This document shows positions 23,986 through 33,221 of a stretch of 64,000 nucleotides of DNA, piece by piece (the first letter of the stretch is position 1; every line of letters starts with the position of its first letter). The DNA is taken from assembly GCA_038087035.1 (NCBI GenBank), contig CP051187.1:3973001-4037000 (forward strand), given 5' to 3'. Position numbers and translations under genes: made by a program. Under the pieces are notes generated by a model that saw only the letters and a program-made list of their open reading frames with translations, searched no databases and was not told the origin of the DNA. The DNA comes from Gloeotrichia echinulata CP02 (lineage in GTDB: Bacteria > Cyanobacteriota > Cyanobacteriia > Cyanobacteriales > Nostocaceae).

Positions 23986-25254
23986 ATGAAATGTATTAAC
24001 TGCGGAACTGATAATAATCTGAAGGACAGAACAGGTAATCAAGGGCGGTGTATTCAATGTCAGCATCCGTTTGTGTTTGAACCGACAAGCATGGGTACTG
24101 TGAAGATTACTGACCCCTTTTTTGCGAAGGCGATAACTGACATTTCGGCGAATAACACTTTGTTCTTTACTCCTAAGCAGTTCTTTTATTTATTAGATAA
24201 TCGTTTGAGGGGTAAGTTAAATTCAGTATTTGGTTGGTTGATACCATTGATATTTTTTAGTATATTCTCAGCAATTCCTAGTGCTTTTATCATCCCGTTA
24301 TTGCTGATTTTTTTTGCTATGATTGGCTTGTTAAATCAGAGCAAATCTAGTAAGAGCAATACTAAAGCTCGCAAGACAAGTGCTAAGGCTGTACAAGTAT
24401 TAGCAGTCATTTTTTTAATTGGAGGAATTTTTGTTAGTCTGTCCATATTTAATTCCTTCATTCTCTTTACTATTAGTGTGATTATAGGTATGCTGTTCCT
24501 ATACCTAGGCAATCAACAGGCAAGACAAGTAGAATCATTACCACAAGAATTTATAATTGGAGAATCTGTAGTTTCTGATTGGTTAAAACGTTGGCAAGAA
24601 ATCAATGGTTTAATTCTCAAACTCGTCTATTCTCCACGTCAGGAAATTGCACCTACAGTAATTAATCCTGATGTCACAGCTTACAGTTTTGATAGATTAG
24701 TAGTTTGCGATAGTGCAGTTATTGCTCAACTATTAATTGCTAATAATTTCCACTTTGAAAATAACTGTGCAATTCTCAGCATCACTGGATATCCTCAAAG
24801 CATTTTTAACACCACAATGGAAATGCTGCGTCGCAATCCAGAATTGAAAGTCTATGCTTTGCATGATTGTAGTCCCCAAGGTGTTGGTTTAGTTCAGCAT
24901 CTGGGTACTAGTCCTAATTGGTTCAGCAACAGCAATGTTGTCATTATTGATGTGGGATTATTACCACGTCAGATTATGGCTACGAAGCGGGGAATGTTTA
25001 TTCGATCTTCTGCTGATTCGGCGCGATTAGCTAAAGAATTATCTGGGGAAATTCGTCAGAGTTTATCAACTGAAGAATTAGCATGGTTGGAATCGGGAAA
25101 GTTTGTGGAATTGGAATCTTTCACTCCCCAACGACTAATTAAAGTTCTACAACAAGGTATCGCGGGTAGTTACAATTTAGAAGGCGATAATAGTAATTTG
25201 ATTATCGTCGGTGATACAGGAAATGATATGTATGTTGTTGAAAGTTTTGGTTAG
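23986..25254 (+). CDS. zinc-ribbon membrane protein with a possible Toprim-like C-terminal domain
   Basis: The N-terminus is a zinc ribbon (CINCGTD...CIQCQHP). Four hydrophobic segments follow in the range ~85-180. The C-terminal soluble half reads FDRLVVCDSAVIAQLLIANN, then NCAILSITGYPQ and KVYALHDCSPQGVGLVQHL. This resembles the Toprim layout of Spo11/topoisomerase VI-A (acid near the start of the fold, then a V-Y-x-L-x-D-x-D-P strand), but the second Asp is Ser (HDCSP). No name exists that I know. The start follows GGAGG. The role is unknown and the Toprim call is inference. Confidence 0.65.
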   Translation: MKCINCGTDNNLKDRTGNQGRCIQCQHPFVFEPTSMGTVKITDPFFAKAITDISANNTLFFTPKQFFYLLDNRLRGKLNSVFGWLIPLIFFSIFSAIPSAFIIPLLLIFFAMIGLLNQSKSSKSNTKARKTSAKAVQVLAVIFLIGGIFVSLSIFNSFILFTISVIIGMLFLYLGNQQARQVESLPQEFIIGESVVSDWLKRWQEINGLILKLVYSPRQEIAPTVINPDVTAYSFDRLVVCDSAVIAQLLIANNFHFENNCAILSITGYPQSIFNTTMEMLRRNPELKVYALHDCSPQGVGLVQHLGTSPNWFSNSNVVIIDVGLLPRQIMATKRGMFIRSSADSARLAKELSGEIRQSLSTEELAWLESGKFVELESFTPQRLIKVLQQGIAGSYNLEGDNSNLIIVGDTGNDMYVVESFG

Positions 25255-25408
25255 GGACTCAATTTTAAATTAGACTGCTTGCAAAAGTTCCCTCAAACTC
25301 CACCCCCAACCCCTCAGAGTATACTCCGAGGGGAGACTTTGAGGTAATGTCGGCTGTTTGGGGTTCTTTTTTTTGATAGGATTTACGCAATTGTCATAAT
25401 CTAAATCT

Positions 25409-25507
25409 GGTCAATACTGCTCGGTTAACGAATGTAGAGACGTTACATGTAACCTCAAGACAAGGGTTTCACCCTTTGCGATTTTCAAAACCTACGCAGT
25501 ATTGACC
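25409..25507. mobile_element. 99-bp MITE-like element, family H
   Basis: GGTCAATACTGC and GCAGTATTGACC are perfect 12-bp terminal inverted repeats around non-coding sequence. A partial end (CAATACTGCGTAGGTTTTGA) lies at 26184-26203. Confidence 0.7.
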
Positions 25508-25525
25508 CCACTATAAGTTTGCTAA

Positions 25526-26104
25526 TTACGACTGCACCTCAAAAGTGACATCTTCATAAATTGCTGTGATTGTCGCCTCAAAATCTATGCTATTAAGGCG
25601 AAACGAGTTTTGTTCTGCTGTGTAAAATTGCAGCACCCACAGCCCTTCATGATTACGGCGAAAGCACTCAACCCGCTGGCGTTTGCTATTAATTAAAACA
25701 TACTCTTGCAGAGTTTCTATATTTTGATAATCGATAAATTTGTCACCCCTATCAAAAGATTCGGTAGAGTTAGATAAAACTTCAACTATTAAACAAGGAA
25801 ATCTTTTATAACCGGGTGTTTCTTGGTCGCGTTGGTCGCAAGTAACCATGACATCGGGATAGTAAAATCGATTCAGGGATTCTATCCGCGCCTTCATATC
25901 GGTGATGTAAATACGACAGCCAGAACCGCGTACATGATTACGCAGAAGTGTGGCAAGATTGAGGGCGATAGTAACATGGGGGTCTAGGGCGCCAGCCATT
26001 GCGTAGATGTATCCGTCGATGTATTCATGTTTAATGGGGCTATTTTCCTCCATTTGGAGGTATTCTTGGGGGGTGATGTAGGTGTCTTGGGGGGAAGCAA
26101 TCAT
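25526..26104 (-). CDS. Uma2-family (DUF820) putative endonuclease
   Basis: The 192-aa protein shows the PD-(D/E)XK-like Uma2 pattern: ITPQEYLQMEENSPIKHEYI, DGYIYAMAG, then YYPDVMVTCD (catalytic Asp ~108), CLIVEVLSNSTESFDRGDK (Glu in the I-V-E-V strand, ~125) and YVLINSKRQRVECFRR. These are very numerous in cyanobacteria and are of unknown role, often monocistronic as here. Confidence 0.9.
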   Translation of the reverse strand: MIASPQDTYITPQEYLQMEENSPIKHEYIDGYIYAMAGALDPHVTIALNLATLLRNHVRGSGCRIYITDMKARIESLNRFYYPDVMVTCDQRDQETPGYKRFPCLIVEVLSNSTESFDRGDKFIDYQNIETLQEYVLINSKRQRVECFRRNHEGLWVLQFYTAEQNSFRLNSIDFEATITAIYEDVTFEVQS

Positions 26105-26222
26105 ATTTAAACCGTCGATATTTGAGGAATGGGGATTTGGGGATTTCTGCTGATATTTTCTAGGGTAGCTCTCTTAACTCCCAATACTGCGTAGGTTTTG
26201 AGCTGGGAAATAAATTTTAAAA

Positions 26223-26285
26223 CCTCTTCCCCAATCCCCAATCCCCAATCCCCAATCCCCAATCCCCAATCCCCCCATCTCCCCA
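26223..26285. repeat. CCCCAAT heptamers
   Basis: CCCCAATCCCCAATC-type units run up to the stop codon of the next gene. They are non-coding. Confidence 0.9.
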
Positions 26286-26289
26286 ATCC

Positions 26290-28038
26290 CTATTTCCTAT
26301 TCACCTGTAACCAAATTTCTAAACTTACAAGCAACCATAACTTAACTCCATAACGTCTCCAAGTATCACCTTCATAATTTAACCAATTGCGGATTAGTGA
26401 GGGATTTAAATAAGGACTAATAACCGCATGACGACTAAGTAATAAATCTCTAGCTTCTTTTTGCCAATATTTACGAAATCCTAACTGCACTGGTACCATC
26501 ATCCCACTTTTGGGACGATGAATAATTGTCTCTGGTAAAATATCTGATACTGCTTGTTTTAAAACTGCTTTCTCTTCCACTCCCGAAAGCTTATATTCTG
26601 GCGGAATTTCCATGCTTAAGTCTACAACTCGTTGGTCAAAAAGCGGCGAACGACCTTGCAAAAGCGCCGCTTGAGTCAAATTACTGACTTTGGTGAGAAT
26701 TTGGTCAGCGCCTTTAAATTTGATGTTCATTGTCATCAAACGATTGAGATAGCTGATTTGGGAATATAAATCTTCTTCAAACACCCAAGGTGCTGTTTGG
26801 ACTGCTGACCAAACCTCTGGTTTTAAGAGTTGTGGTAAATCAGATGCACACTTTTGAAAAGAAATTAAATAAGCTTCCAATGCATTTTGATTTGTCACGG
26901 AACCATATAAACTATTAATCAGCATTGGTTGATTTTTGGGACCACCAAAACAGGGGTCTCCCCCCTCACCATTTAATACTACTTCCACACTTTCTCGCGC
27001 CAGTTTTCCCAGCAACAAATTGGGAACAGTCAAGGGGTCGCCAATGGGGTCATCTAAATACGCCATTGTTTCCGGTAGACGTTCCCACATATCCTTAAAA
27101 GTAATTTCTAAAATGTGGTGTTGTGTCTGACAATGAGAAGCCACCAAACTAGAAAATTCTAATTCATTCGGACATTCATCGCCAAAATGAATCGAAAAAG
27201 TGTGGACTGGGGAACTGTGGAATTTTGCTGCTAAAGCCGTGATGCTGCTAGAATCTAAACCACCAGAAAGAAAAACTCCCACAGGTTCAGTTGGTGGTGG
27301 TAAATATTCTTGAACAACTTGCTCTAGCAGTTCTCGCAAACGTTCACCATGCCATACTAAAGATTGATCTATGGCTGTAATTTGTTCTTGAAGATGCCAA
27401 TAAGCTTGAACTTTATCGTCAGGAAATTGTAAAATAGTTCCCGGTCGCACTTCCCGCACTTGTTCCCAAAGTGTTCGTTCTCCAGGAACAAAAGCGCAAC
27501 AAAGATAATCGCGCAAAGCTACCAAATCTAAATCCGATGAACGATGGGGTGTTAAAGTTCTCAAATTAGATGCAATCCATCGAGTAGAACCAGTGGTAGT
27601 GTAATAGAGAGTCCTAGCACCAATGCGATCGCGTACCAAAAATAACTCCTGTTTTTCTCTATCCCAAACTACCAGCGCAAATATTCCCACAAGTAAGTTG
27701 AGACATTCAAAACCCCATCTTTCCCAAAGATTAGCAATCAATTGTATAGGAGTTCCGGTAAAACTATTTGGTTCATCTCCCAAGTTTTGCAGTAACTCTG
27801 TCTGATTAGTTAACCACACATCACCAACAACCACAAATTGTTGTGAAGCACTGATTGCTAGTTTTTCAGTTACGAATCCAGATGCTGTACGCGGTAAAAT
27901 TACCGCAAATTTATTCTCTCGCCAAGCAATATCTTCTCCATTGATATCAACTGTTCCCCAAGCGACACGCCAGGTGCTTTCAGTCTTGACAACTTCGATT
28001 TTAGGCGATTTACGGCTTTTAAAGATATCAAATAGCAT
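26290..28038 (-). CDS. asparagine synthetase-like ATP-dependent amide synthetase 2 (no glutaminase Cys)
   Basis: The 582-aa paralogue has a class II amidotransferase-like N-terminal half (LVGIFALVVWDREKQELFLV, RDRIGARTLYY), but it begins MLFDIFKSRK with no usable Cys2. The synthetase domain has the PP-loop FLSGGLDSSSITALAAKF (~255), VLNGEGGDPCFGG and PKSGMMVPVQLG. It therefore probably joins an amine other than glutamine-derived ammonia to an adenylated carboxylate. It faces the amidase gene and flanks, with 20204-21958, the decarboxylase-fold and Toprim-like genes. Confidence 0.85.
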   Translation of the reverse strand: MLFDIFKSRKSPKIEVVKTESTWRVAWGTVDINGEDIAWRENKFAVILPRTASGFVTEKLAISASQQFVVVGDVWLTNQTELLQNLGDEPNSFTGTPIQLIANLWERWGFECLNLLVGIFALVVWDREKQELFLVRDRIGARTLYYTTTGSTRWIASNLRTLTPHRSSDLDLVALRDYLCCAFVPGERTLWEQVREVRPGTILQFPDDKVQAYWHLQEQITAIDQSLVWHGERLRELLEQVVQEYLPPPTEPVGVFLSGGLDSSSITALAAKFHSSPVHTFSIHFGDECPNELEFSSLVASHCQTQHHILEITFKDMWERLPETMAYLDDPIGDPLTVPNLLLGKLARESVEVVLNGEGGDPCFGGPKNQPMLINSLYGSVTNQNALEAYLISFQKCASDLPQLLKPEVWSAVQTAPWVFEEDLYSQISYLNRLMTMNIKFKGADQILTKVSNLTQAALLQGRSPLFDQRVVDLSMEIPPEYKLSGVEEKAVLKQAVSDILPETIIHRPKSGMMVPVQLGFRKYWQKEARDLLLSRHAVISPYLNPSLIRNWLNYEGDTWRRYGVKLWLLVSLEIWLQVNRK

Positions 28039-28068
28039 AGGATTTTTTACAGTATTTATAATTTATTT

Positions 28069-28332
28069 TAGCTCACGCAAAGGCGCATTCGCGGAGCGTC
28101 TCGCAGAGAAGGCGCAAAGAAAGTAAGTGTCACACTTAACCTATCTTGTAGGGGGCGTCAGATTTGATAAATTGGTGATGATCAACTTTTTGACATATTT
28201 CGCCCCGTCAGAATGTGCTATTCCCTCTTACAGTAGTTTTCATGTATTTAAACCAGACATAAGTTTTCTGTATTTCTTCCTTTGCGCCTTCTCTGCGAGA
28301 CGCTCCGCGAATGCGCCTTTGCGTGAGATAAA
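28069..28332. repeat. inverted copies of the CACGCAAAGGCGCATTCGCG repeat
   Basis: A ~55-bp unit (CTCACGCAAAGGCGCATTCG, CGGAGCGTCTCGCAGAGAAG, GCGCAAAG) occurs at 28070-28122 and inverted at 28279-28330. Between them 28240-28280 matches the outer arm of the family B element at 31350-31407. No gene lies between the copies. Confidence 0.75.
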
Positions 28333-28337
28333 AAGTA

Positions 28338-29690
28338 ATGACACTAGAAACTTCTATCCCAACAACCATTACACAAGCAAATCAGCAAATGCAAAGTGGA
28401 TTGCTGAGTTCTTCAACTTTAGTTAAGCATCATCTCGAACGGATTAAAAAGTTTAATCCAACGCTGAATGCTTTGATTACCGTGATGGAGCAACAAGCTG
28501 TAGAAACCGCTGCTCAACTAGATATTGAGCGTAGCAATGGTCAACTAAGAGGATTATTACATGGTATTCCGATTGTAATCAAAGACAATATTGATACAGC
28601 AGGAATCAAGACTACCGTAGGCGCTCAACTTTTTGGCGATCGCCTACCATCATCTGATGCTAAAATTGTCGAAAGCTTAAAGGCAGCAGGTGCGGTAATT
28701 TTAGGTAAGACAAGTTTAAGCGAATTTGCCGCTGACCTTTCTGGAAACAATGTTTTTTATGGTAATACCTGTAACTTCTGGAACTATAACCACACATCGG
28801 GAGGTTCTTCCAGTGGAAGCGCAACAGCTATTGCTGCTGGTCTTTGTTTAGGTGGAATTGGTACTGATACGGGTGGTTCAATTCGAGTTCCCGCGAGTTG
28901 GTCGGGAGTGGTGGGACTAAGACCAACTTATGGATTAGTGAGTAATGAGGGGATTTTCCCGCGTGCTTTCAGTTTTGATACGGTTGGGTTAATGGCGAAT
29001 TGTGTGGAGGATATTGCCATTTTACTCGATGCTGTACTCTTCCCTATCTCCACAAATTTAAAACAATTCCATCCTCTACCAACTGACATCAATGGTTTGA
29101 GATTAGGTGTAATTGCTAATTATACATGGAGTGGAATTGATGCAGCAGTTGCTTTAGCAATTTATCATGCTATATCTATCTTCAAACAATTAGGAGCAGA
29201 AATTGTCACTATCAACTCTCCATTTTTAGGAGCAGAATTTGATGAGATGACTTATTCTACCATTGCTCTTTATGAATTCAGTCAAGTTTTGCTAGAGAAA
29301 TCTGGTACAAATATCAATATTTTTGGCGATAAAGTGCAAAACGACTTCTATAAAGGCGTAAAAATTTCTCACCACAGTTACAAACAAGCATTACTCAAAA
29401 GGGAAAAAATCTTAACTCAATCGCAAAAATTATTTCAGCAAGTCGATGCTATACTCACACCTACAACACCAATGGTTGCACCTTTAATTAATGCCAAACC
29501 AGCGATTTATCGCCTAAATCGCCGATTTATGCTACCCTTCAGTTTTATGGGTGTACCTGCAATATCTCTCCCTTGTGGCTTTTGCAGTCAGGGTTTACCT
29601 ATAGGACTGCAAATTGTCGGTAATTCCTATGCTGAAGCTTTGATTTTAAGAATTGCTTTAGCTTTCCAAATTGCTCATCTCAAATTTTAA
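28338..29690 (+). CDS. amidase-signature hydrolase
   Basis: The 450-aa protein has the Ser-cisSer-Lys triad of the family: Lys in PIVIKDNIDTAG (~81), cis-Ser in TSGGSSSGSATAIAAG (~155) and nucleophile Ser in GTDTGGSIRVPAS (~179). It hydrolyses an amide; GatA of the tRNA amidotransferase is possible in principle. The isolated context and the shorter C-terminus favour a free amidase (indoleacetamide-hydrolase-like). Its position next to two amide synthetases suggests linked chemistry. Confidence 0.88.
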   Translation: MTLETSIPTTITQANQQMQSGLLSSSTLVKHHLERIKKFNPTLNALITVMEQQAVETAAQLDIERSNGQLRGLLHGIPIVIKDNIDTAGIKTTVGAQLFGDRLPSSDAKIVESLKAAGAVILGKTSLSEFAADLSGNNVFYGNTCNFWNYNHTSGGSSSGSATAIAAGLCLGGIGTDTGGSIRVPASWSGVVGLRPTYGLVSNEGIFPRAFSFDTVGLMANCVEDIAILLDAVLFPISTNLKQFHPLPTDINGLRLGVIANYTWSGIDAAVALAIYHAISIFKQLGAEIVTINSPFLGAEFDEMTYSTIALYEFSQVLLEKSGTNINIFGDKVQNDFYKGVKISHHSYKQALLKREKILTQSQKLFQQVDAILTPTTPMVAPLINAKPAIYRLNRRFMLPFSFMGVPAISLPCGFCSQGLPIGLQIVGNSYAEALILRIALAFQIAHLKF

Positions 29691-29699
29691 ATCAAATAA

Positions 29700-30053
29700 T
29701 TTATCATTTGTCATTAGTCATTTGTCATTAGTCATTTGTCAGTCCCAACTCCTAACTCATTACTCCTAACTCCTAACTCCTAACTCCTAACTCCTAACTC
29801 CTAACTCCTAACTCCTAACTCCTAACTCCTAACTCCTAACTCCTAACTCATTACTCATTACTCCTAACTCATTACTCCTAACTCATTACTCATTACTCCT
29901 AACTCATTACTCATTACTCATTACTCCTAACTCCCAACGCCTAACTCCTAACTCCCAACGCCTAACTCCTAACTCCTAACTCCTAACTCATTACTCATTA
30001 CTCCTAACTCATTACTCATTACTCATTACTCATTACTCATTACTCATTACTCC
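29700..30053. repeat. heptanucleotide array (CCTAACT/CATTACT)
   Basis: About 45 units of CTCCTAA, CTCATTA and variants fill the space between the amidase and the LLM monooxygenase. The array enters the end of the latter: its last codons AGG AGT AAT GAG TAA are repeat sequence. Confidence 0.95.
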
Positions 30054-31152
30054 TAAGATAACCTTCTCTAACTAACGGTAAAACATATCGCCCTACATTT
30101 TCGCACTCTTCTAAATGAGGATATCCAGACAAGATAAAAACTGTAATTCCTAAGTCTATGTACTGCAAAAGACGCTCCGCTACTTGTTGATAGCTACCAA
30201 CAATAGCCATTCCAGCACCACTCCGCACTACGGAAATTCCCGCCCAAAGTAGTGGTTCAACATACCAATCATCATCAGCACTTCCCCGCAACTCCCATTG
30301 TCGTCCTTGACCAACGCTTTCCCGCTTGGTATTAGGAAATTCAGTGGCTCGTGCTTTAGTTAATATTTCTGGACTCACTTTTGTCAACATTTCCCTTGCT
30401 GTTTCCCTTGCTTGGGTTTCAGTAGGTCGAGCGATAATATTAATCCTCAATCCATAGCGAACTTTTTTCTCCCGTCCATAGTCAGTTACTAATTGCTGTA
30501 TCTGCTTCATTCGTTCAGCAATTTGTTGTCGTGTTTCCCCCCACATCAAATAAACATCTGCAAATTCTGCACCAACTTGTTGAGCTATTTCGCTCGCACC
30601 ACCGAAATAAAATAGCGGTCCTGATGGTTGTAAGGGTAATGTTTCTAAGCGAGTTTGATGGAGTTGGTAAAATTCACCTTCATAGTCAAAGGGATTGGTA
30701 GTTGACCATAACTGACGACAAATTTGCATAAATTCACGGGTGCGACGATAGCGGCTATCATGATCTAAATAATCACCATACATCGCCTGTTCCGTTGGTC
30801 TTCCACCTGTGACAATGTTGAGCGAAAGGCGACCTTTACTGATATAATCCAGAGTCACAGCCATCTTTGCCAAGACTGGGGCTGAATAAAAACCTGGACG
30901 TACAGCTACCATCGCCCCTGCGTTGTTGGTAAGTGTTAAAGCTGCTGTTGCTAAAGTCCAAGCTTCCATAACATGATGTGTAAAGCCCATACCAATCAGC
31001 AGTTGTCGGAACCCAAAGCGTTCTGCTGTTTTAAAAATTTCCACAGTATACTCTAGACTGGGTGGACGTTCCCAAACAGGTAAGCCCAAGTGGAACCCAT
31101 CACCAGACACGGGAACGCACCAGTTAAATTCTAGTCGCTGTTTTGCCAACAT
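30040..31152 (-). CDS. LLM-class FMNH2-dependent monooxygenase (alkanesulfonate monooxygenase SsuD-like)
   Basis: The 370-aa TIM-barrel protein shows FNWCVPVSGDGFHLG at the start, then VAVRPGFYSAPVLAKMAVTL, ISKGRLSLNIVTGG and SRYRRTREFMQICRQLW. It also has LFYFGGASEIAQQVGAEFAD and DDWYVEPLLWAGISVVRSGA. These are SsuD-group hallmarks (oxidative C-S cleavage of organosulfonates). The length is normal. No ssuABC or flavin reductase is adjacent, so the substrate is open. The stop codon comes from the heptamer array. Confidence 0.9.
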   Translation of the reverse strand: MLAKQRLEFNWCVPVSGDGFHLGLPVWERPPSLEYTVEIFKTAERFGFRQLLIGMGFTHHVMEAWTLATAALTLTNNAGAMVAVRPGFYSAPVLAKMAVTLDYISKGRLSLNIVTGGRPTEQAMYGDYLDHDSRYRRTREFMQICRQLWSTTNPFDYEGEFYQLHQTRLETLPLQPSGPLFYFGGASEIAQQVGAEFADVYLMWGETRQQIAERMKQIQQLVTDYGREKKVRYGLRINIIARPTETQARETAREMLTKVSPEILTKARATEFPNTKRESVGQGRQWELRGSADDDWYVEPLLWAGISVVRSGAGMAIVGSYQQVAERLLQYIDLGITVFILSGYPHLEECENVGRYVLPLVREGYLRSNE

Positions 31153-31265
31153 TCAAACAAATTCCCATCGCCTGTTCAACTTCTTCAATTTAGCTCTAGG
31201 GACGCGGTTCCTGCGCGCGTATCTTAGGGAAAGCCGAAATTAGAACAATTAGGGACTTCCAGAAA

Positions 31266-31407
31266 TTACAGCGATTTTCAGGTAAATGAACCACATTTTT
31301 ATATCTCACGCAAAGGCGCATTCGCGGAGCGTCTCGCAGAGAAGGCGCAAAGGAACAAAGAAATACAGATATCCGCGTGTGGTCTAAATACCTGAAAAGT
31401 GCTGTAA
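31266..31407. mobile_element. 142-bp MITE-like element, family B (core CACGCAAAGGCGC)
   Basis: The ends TTACAGCGATTTTCAGGTAA-ATG and GGTCTAAATACCTGAAAAG-TGCTGTAA are inverted repeats, next to CCACA/TGTGG. The core is the CTCACGCAAAGGCGCATTCG unit, unlike the cores of other family B copies. Confidence 0.75.
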
Positions 31408-31696
31408 ATTATCCACAGTAGGGTGCGTCAGTACAAATAATTTCTAGCTATGTCAAAAGTTTCTCGCTCTGAGGCACCCTAAAGATTGTATATTTTTTTA
31501 TTTGCAAGTCCCTAAACAGGCATAAACTAAGTTTTATGGGCCGTTAATAATAAGTAATTGCATCATGGGAGACTAGTAATTACCATGCGATTAGTATAAG
31601 AAATAAATATCCTCTACTTAGTGGAAACAAGTCCAGAGTCAAAATGGCAATGTTAGGGGCGCAAAGTTTTGTACCCCTATTTAACCAAGACTCTTG

Positions 31697-31792
31697 CTAC
31701 AACAGCATTTTTGGTAAATAGACTACGCTTGGGAGCGCAAGGCCTTGCGCCCCCACTTTAAGATGTGGTTATTGCTTGAAAAGTGTTGTAGA
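31697..31792. mobile_element. MITE-like element, family B (core GGGAGCGCAAGGCCTTGCGC)
   Basis: CTACAACAGCATTTTTGGTA and CTTGAAAAGTGTTGTAG form the ends. The core is again the GCGCAAGGCCTTGCGC palindrome. It lies directly upstream of nagZ and may carry part of its promoter region. Confidence 0.65.
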
Positions 31793-31824
31793 TACCATCA
31801 GTTGATAGTCACAGGTAAAAACTT

Positions 31825-32925
31825 ATGTCAGTACCGCAGGATATTCAGCGCTTTGGAAATCATTTAATTATTGGTGTTTCCGGGACGAAGCTCAGTGATG
31901 ACGATAAACGCGCACTCAGTGAATTACAACCCATAGGGGTGATATTTTTCGCCAAAAACTTTCAGGATGGTATTGCTTATGAATTTTGGTTGCAAACTTA
32001 TAAGGAACTGATCGATCAAGTACGAGAATACGCTGAACGCGATTCCATGTTCATTACCCTAGACCATGAAGGGGGTCGTGTTGTTCGCACACCAGCGCCA
32101 ATCACTCGCTTTCCTTATGCTTCATTCTATGGTTCACGCGCCCATGAAGTAGCAAAAGCCACAGCTTTGGAACTCAAATCATTGGGAATCAATGTATCCT
32201 GGGCACCCGTAGCTGATATTTATTCTAATCCCCAAAATCCCGTCATTGGCCCCCGCGCCTTTGGGAATACTCCGCAAACTACAGCCAAACTTGCTCGTGA
32301 ATATTATCTAGGATTGAAAGAATCAGGAATTTTGGGATGTGCTAAACACTTCCCTGGCCATGGAGACACCAGCCAAGACTCCCATATTGAGCTACCAACG
32401 CTGAATCTGACAATAGAAGACCTGCGAGATCGCGAACTTATCCCCTTCAAAGCACTGATTGAAGAAGATATACCTTTGGTAATGACAGCCCATATCCTGT
32501 TTCCTCGGATAGATCCGAATGTGCCTGCAACCCTCTCTGGTCCTATTCTTAATAGTATATTGCGCCAGGAACTCGGCTTTAAGGGAGTGGTGGTATCTGA
32601 TGACTTGGATATGAAAGCTATTTCTGATATTTTTATTCAGAGTGGCACTGTAGCACGGGCATTTCACGCTGGCTGCGATTTGTTTATTGTCTCACGCAAT
32701 ATCAATTCATCATCTATTGAACGTACATATCAAATAGCTCAAAATTTTGCCGATTCATTAAATAACGGTAGCCTCGATGAATCAGTAGTAACAGATGCCA
32801 AAAATAGAATCGAAAAATTGCTGGCGGTGACTCCTCAATATATCGTTCATAGTCTGGATAAAGATATATTATTGCAACATGCTCAACTGGCGATCGCTTC
32901 TTCTTTCCAAGAGGTTGGTTTATGA
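31825..32925 (+). CDS. nagZ: beta-N-acetylhexosaminidase (GH3, NagZ-like)
   Basis: The enzyme releases terminal GlcNAc from murein fragments in the cytoplasm during recycling. The 366-aa protein has the GH3 NagZ signatures: DHEGGRVVRTPAPITRFPYA (~75-95), the catalytic His loop CAKHFPGHGDTSQDSHIELP (~172-192), and the nucleophile Asp in VVSDDLDMKAI (~255). No signal peptide is present, as expected. It is a monocistronic gene between MITE-rich spacers. Confidence 0.92.
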   Translation: MSVPQDIQRFGNHLIIGVSGTKLSDDDKRALSELQPIGVIFFAKNFQDGIAYEFWLQTYKELIDQVREYAERDSMFITLDHEGGRVVRTPAPITRFPYASFYGSRAHEVAKATALELKSLGINVSWAPVADIYSNPQNPVIGPRAFGNTPQTTAKLAREYYLGLKESGILGCAKHFPGHGDTSQDSHIELPTLNLTIEDLRDRELIPFKALIEEDIPLVMTAHILFPRIDPNVPATLSGPILNSILRQELGFKGVVVSDDLDMKAISDIFIQSGTVARAFHAGCDLFIVSRNINSSSIERTYQIAQNFADSLNNGSLDESVVTDAKNRIEKLLAVTPQYIVHSLDKDILLQHAQLAIASSFQEVGL

Positions 32926-33107
32926 CTTAATTGATGGACTTTCAAATACAAAAAATATCCCCTAATTTCTTGTGGGGTGGGCGTCTCGCCCGCCCTGATT
33001 GCAGAGCTTTTAACAGTCGGCTAAAATATTTTAAAATGCGGTAAAAACCCGGTTTCCTCTAGGATATCATCACAGTAAAAGCAGAAATAGAAAAATTAGT
33101 TGGTGAA

Positions 33108-33197
33108 TTAGGCAACAAGGATAGGTTGTTTTGTTCCTTCAACAACAGCATAATTAACAGTTTGAGGTTCAACTCTAAAGCCAATTGCTTTCACCAT
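33108..33197 (-). pseudogene. 29-codon N-terminal relic
   Basis: The minus-strand frame reads MVKAIGFRVEPQTVNYAVVE then GTKQPILVA-stop. The sequence looks like the first strand pair of an RNase H-like cyanobacterial protein (xxVVEGTxxxPILVA) and stops abruptly. It is probably a gene remnant. Recognition is weak. Confidence 0.3.
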
Positions 33198-33221
33198 ATC
33201 TTCTATTTTGATTAACTTAAT

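Noticed and set aside
19579..29690. Lasso peptide biosynthesis cluster
   Set aside because: Cys-less AsnB-like proteins are present, but no transglutaminase-like B2 protease, PqqD-like B1, ABC exporter or plausible precursor peptide was found between the genes.
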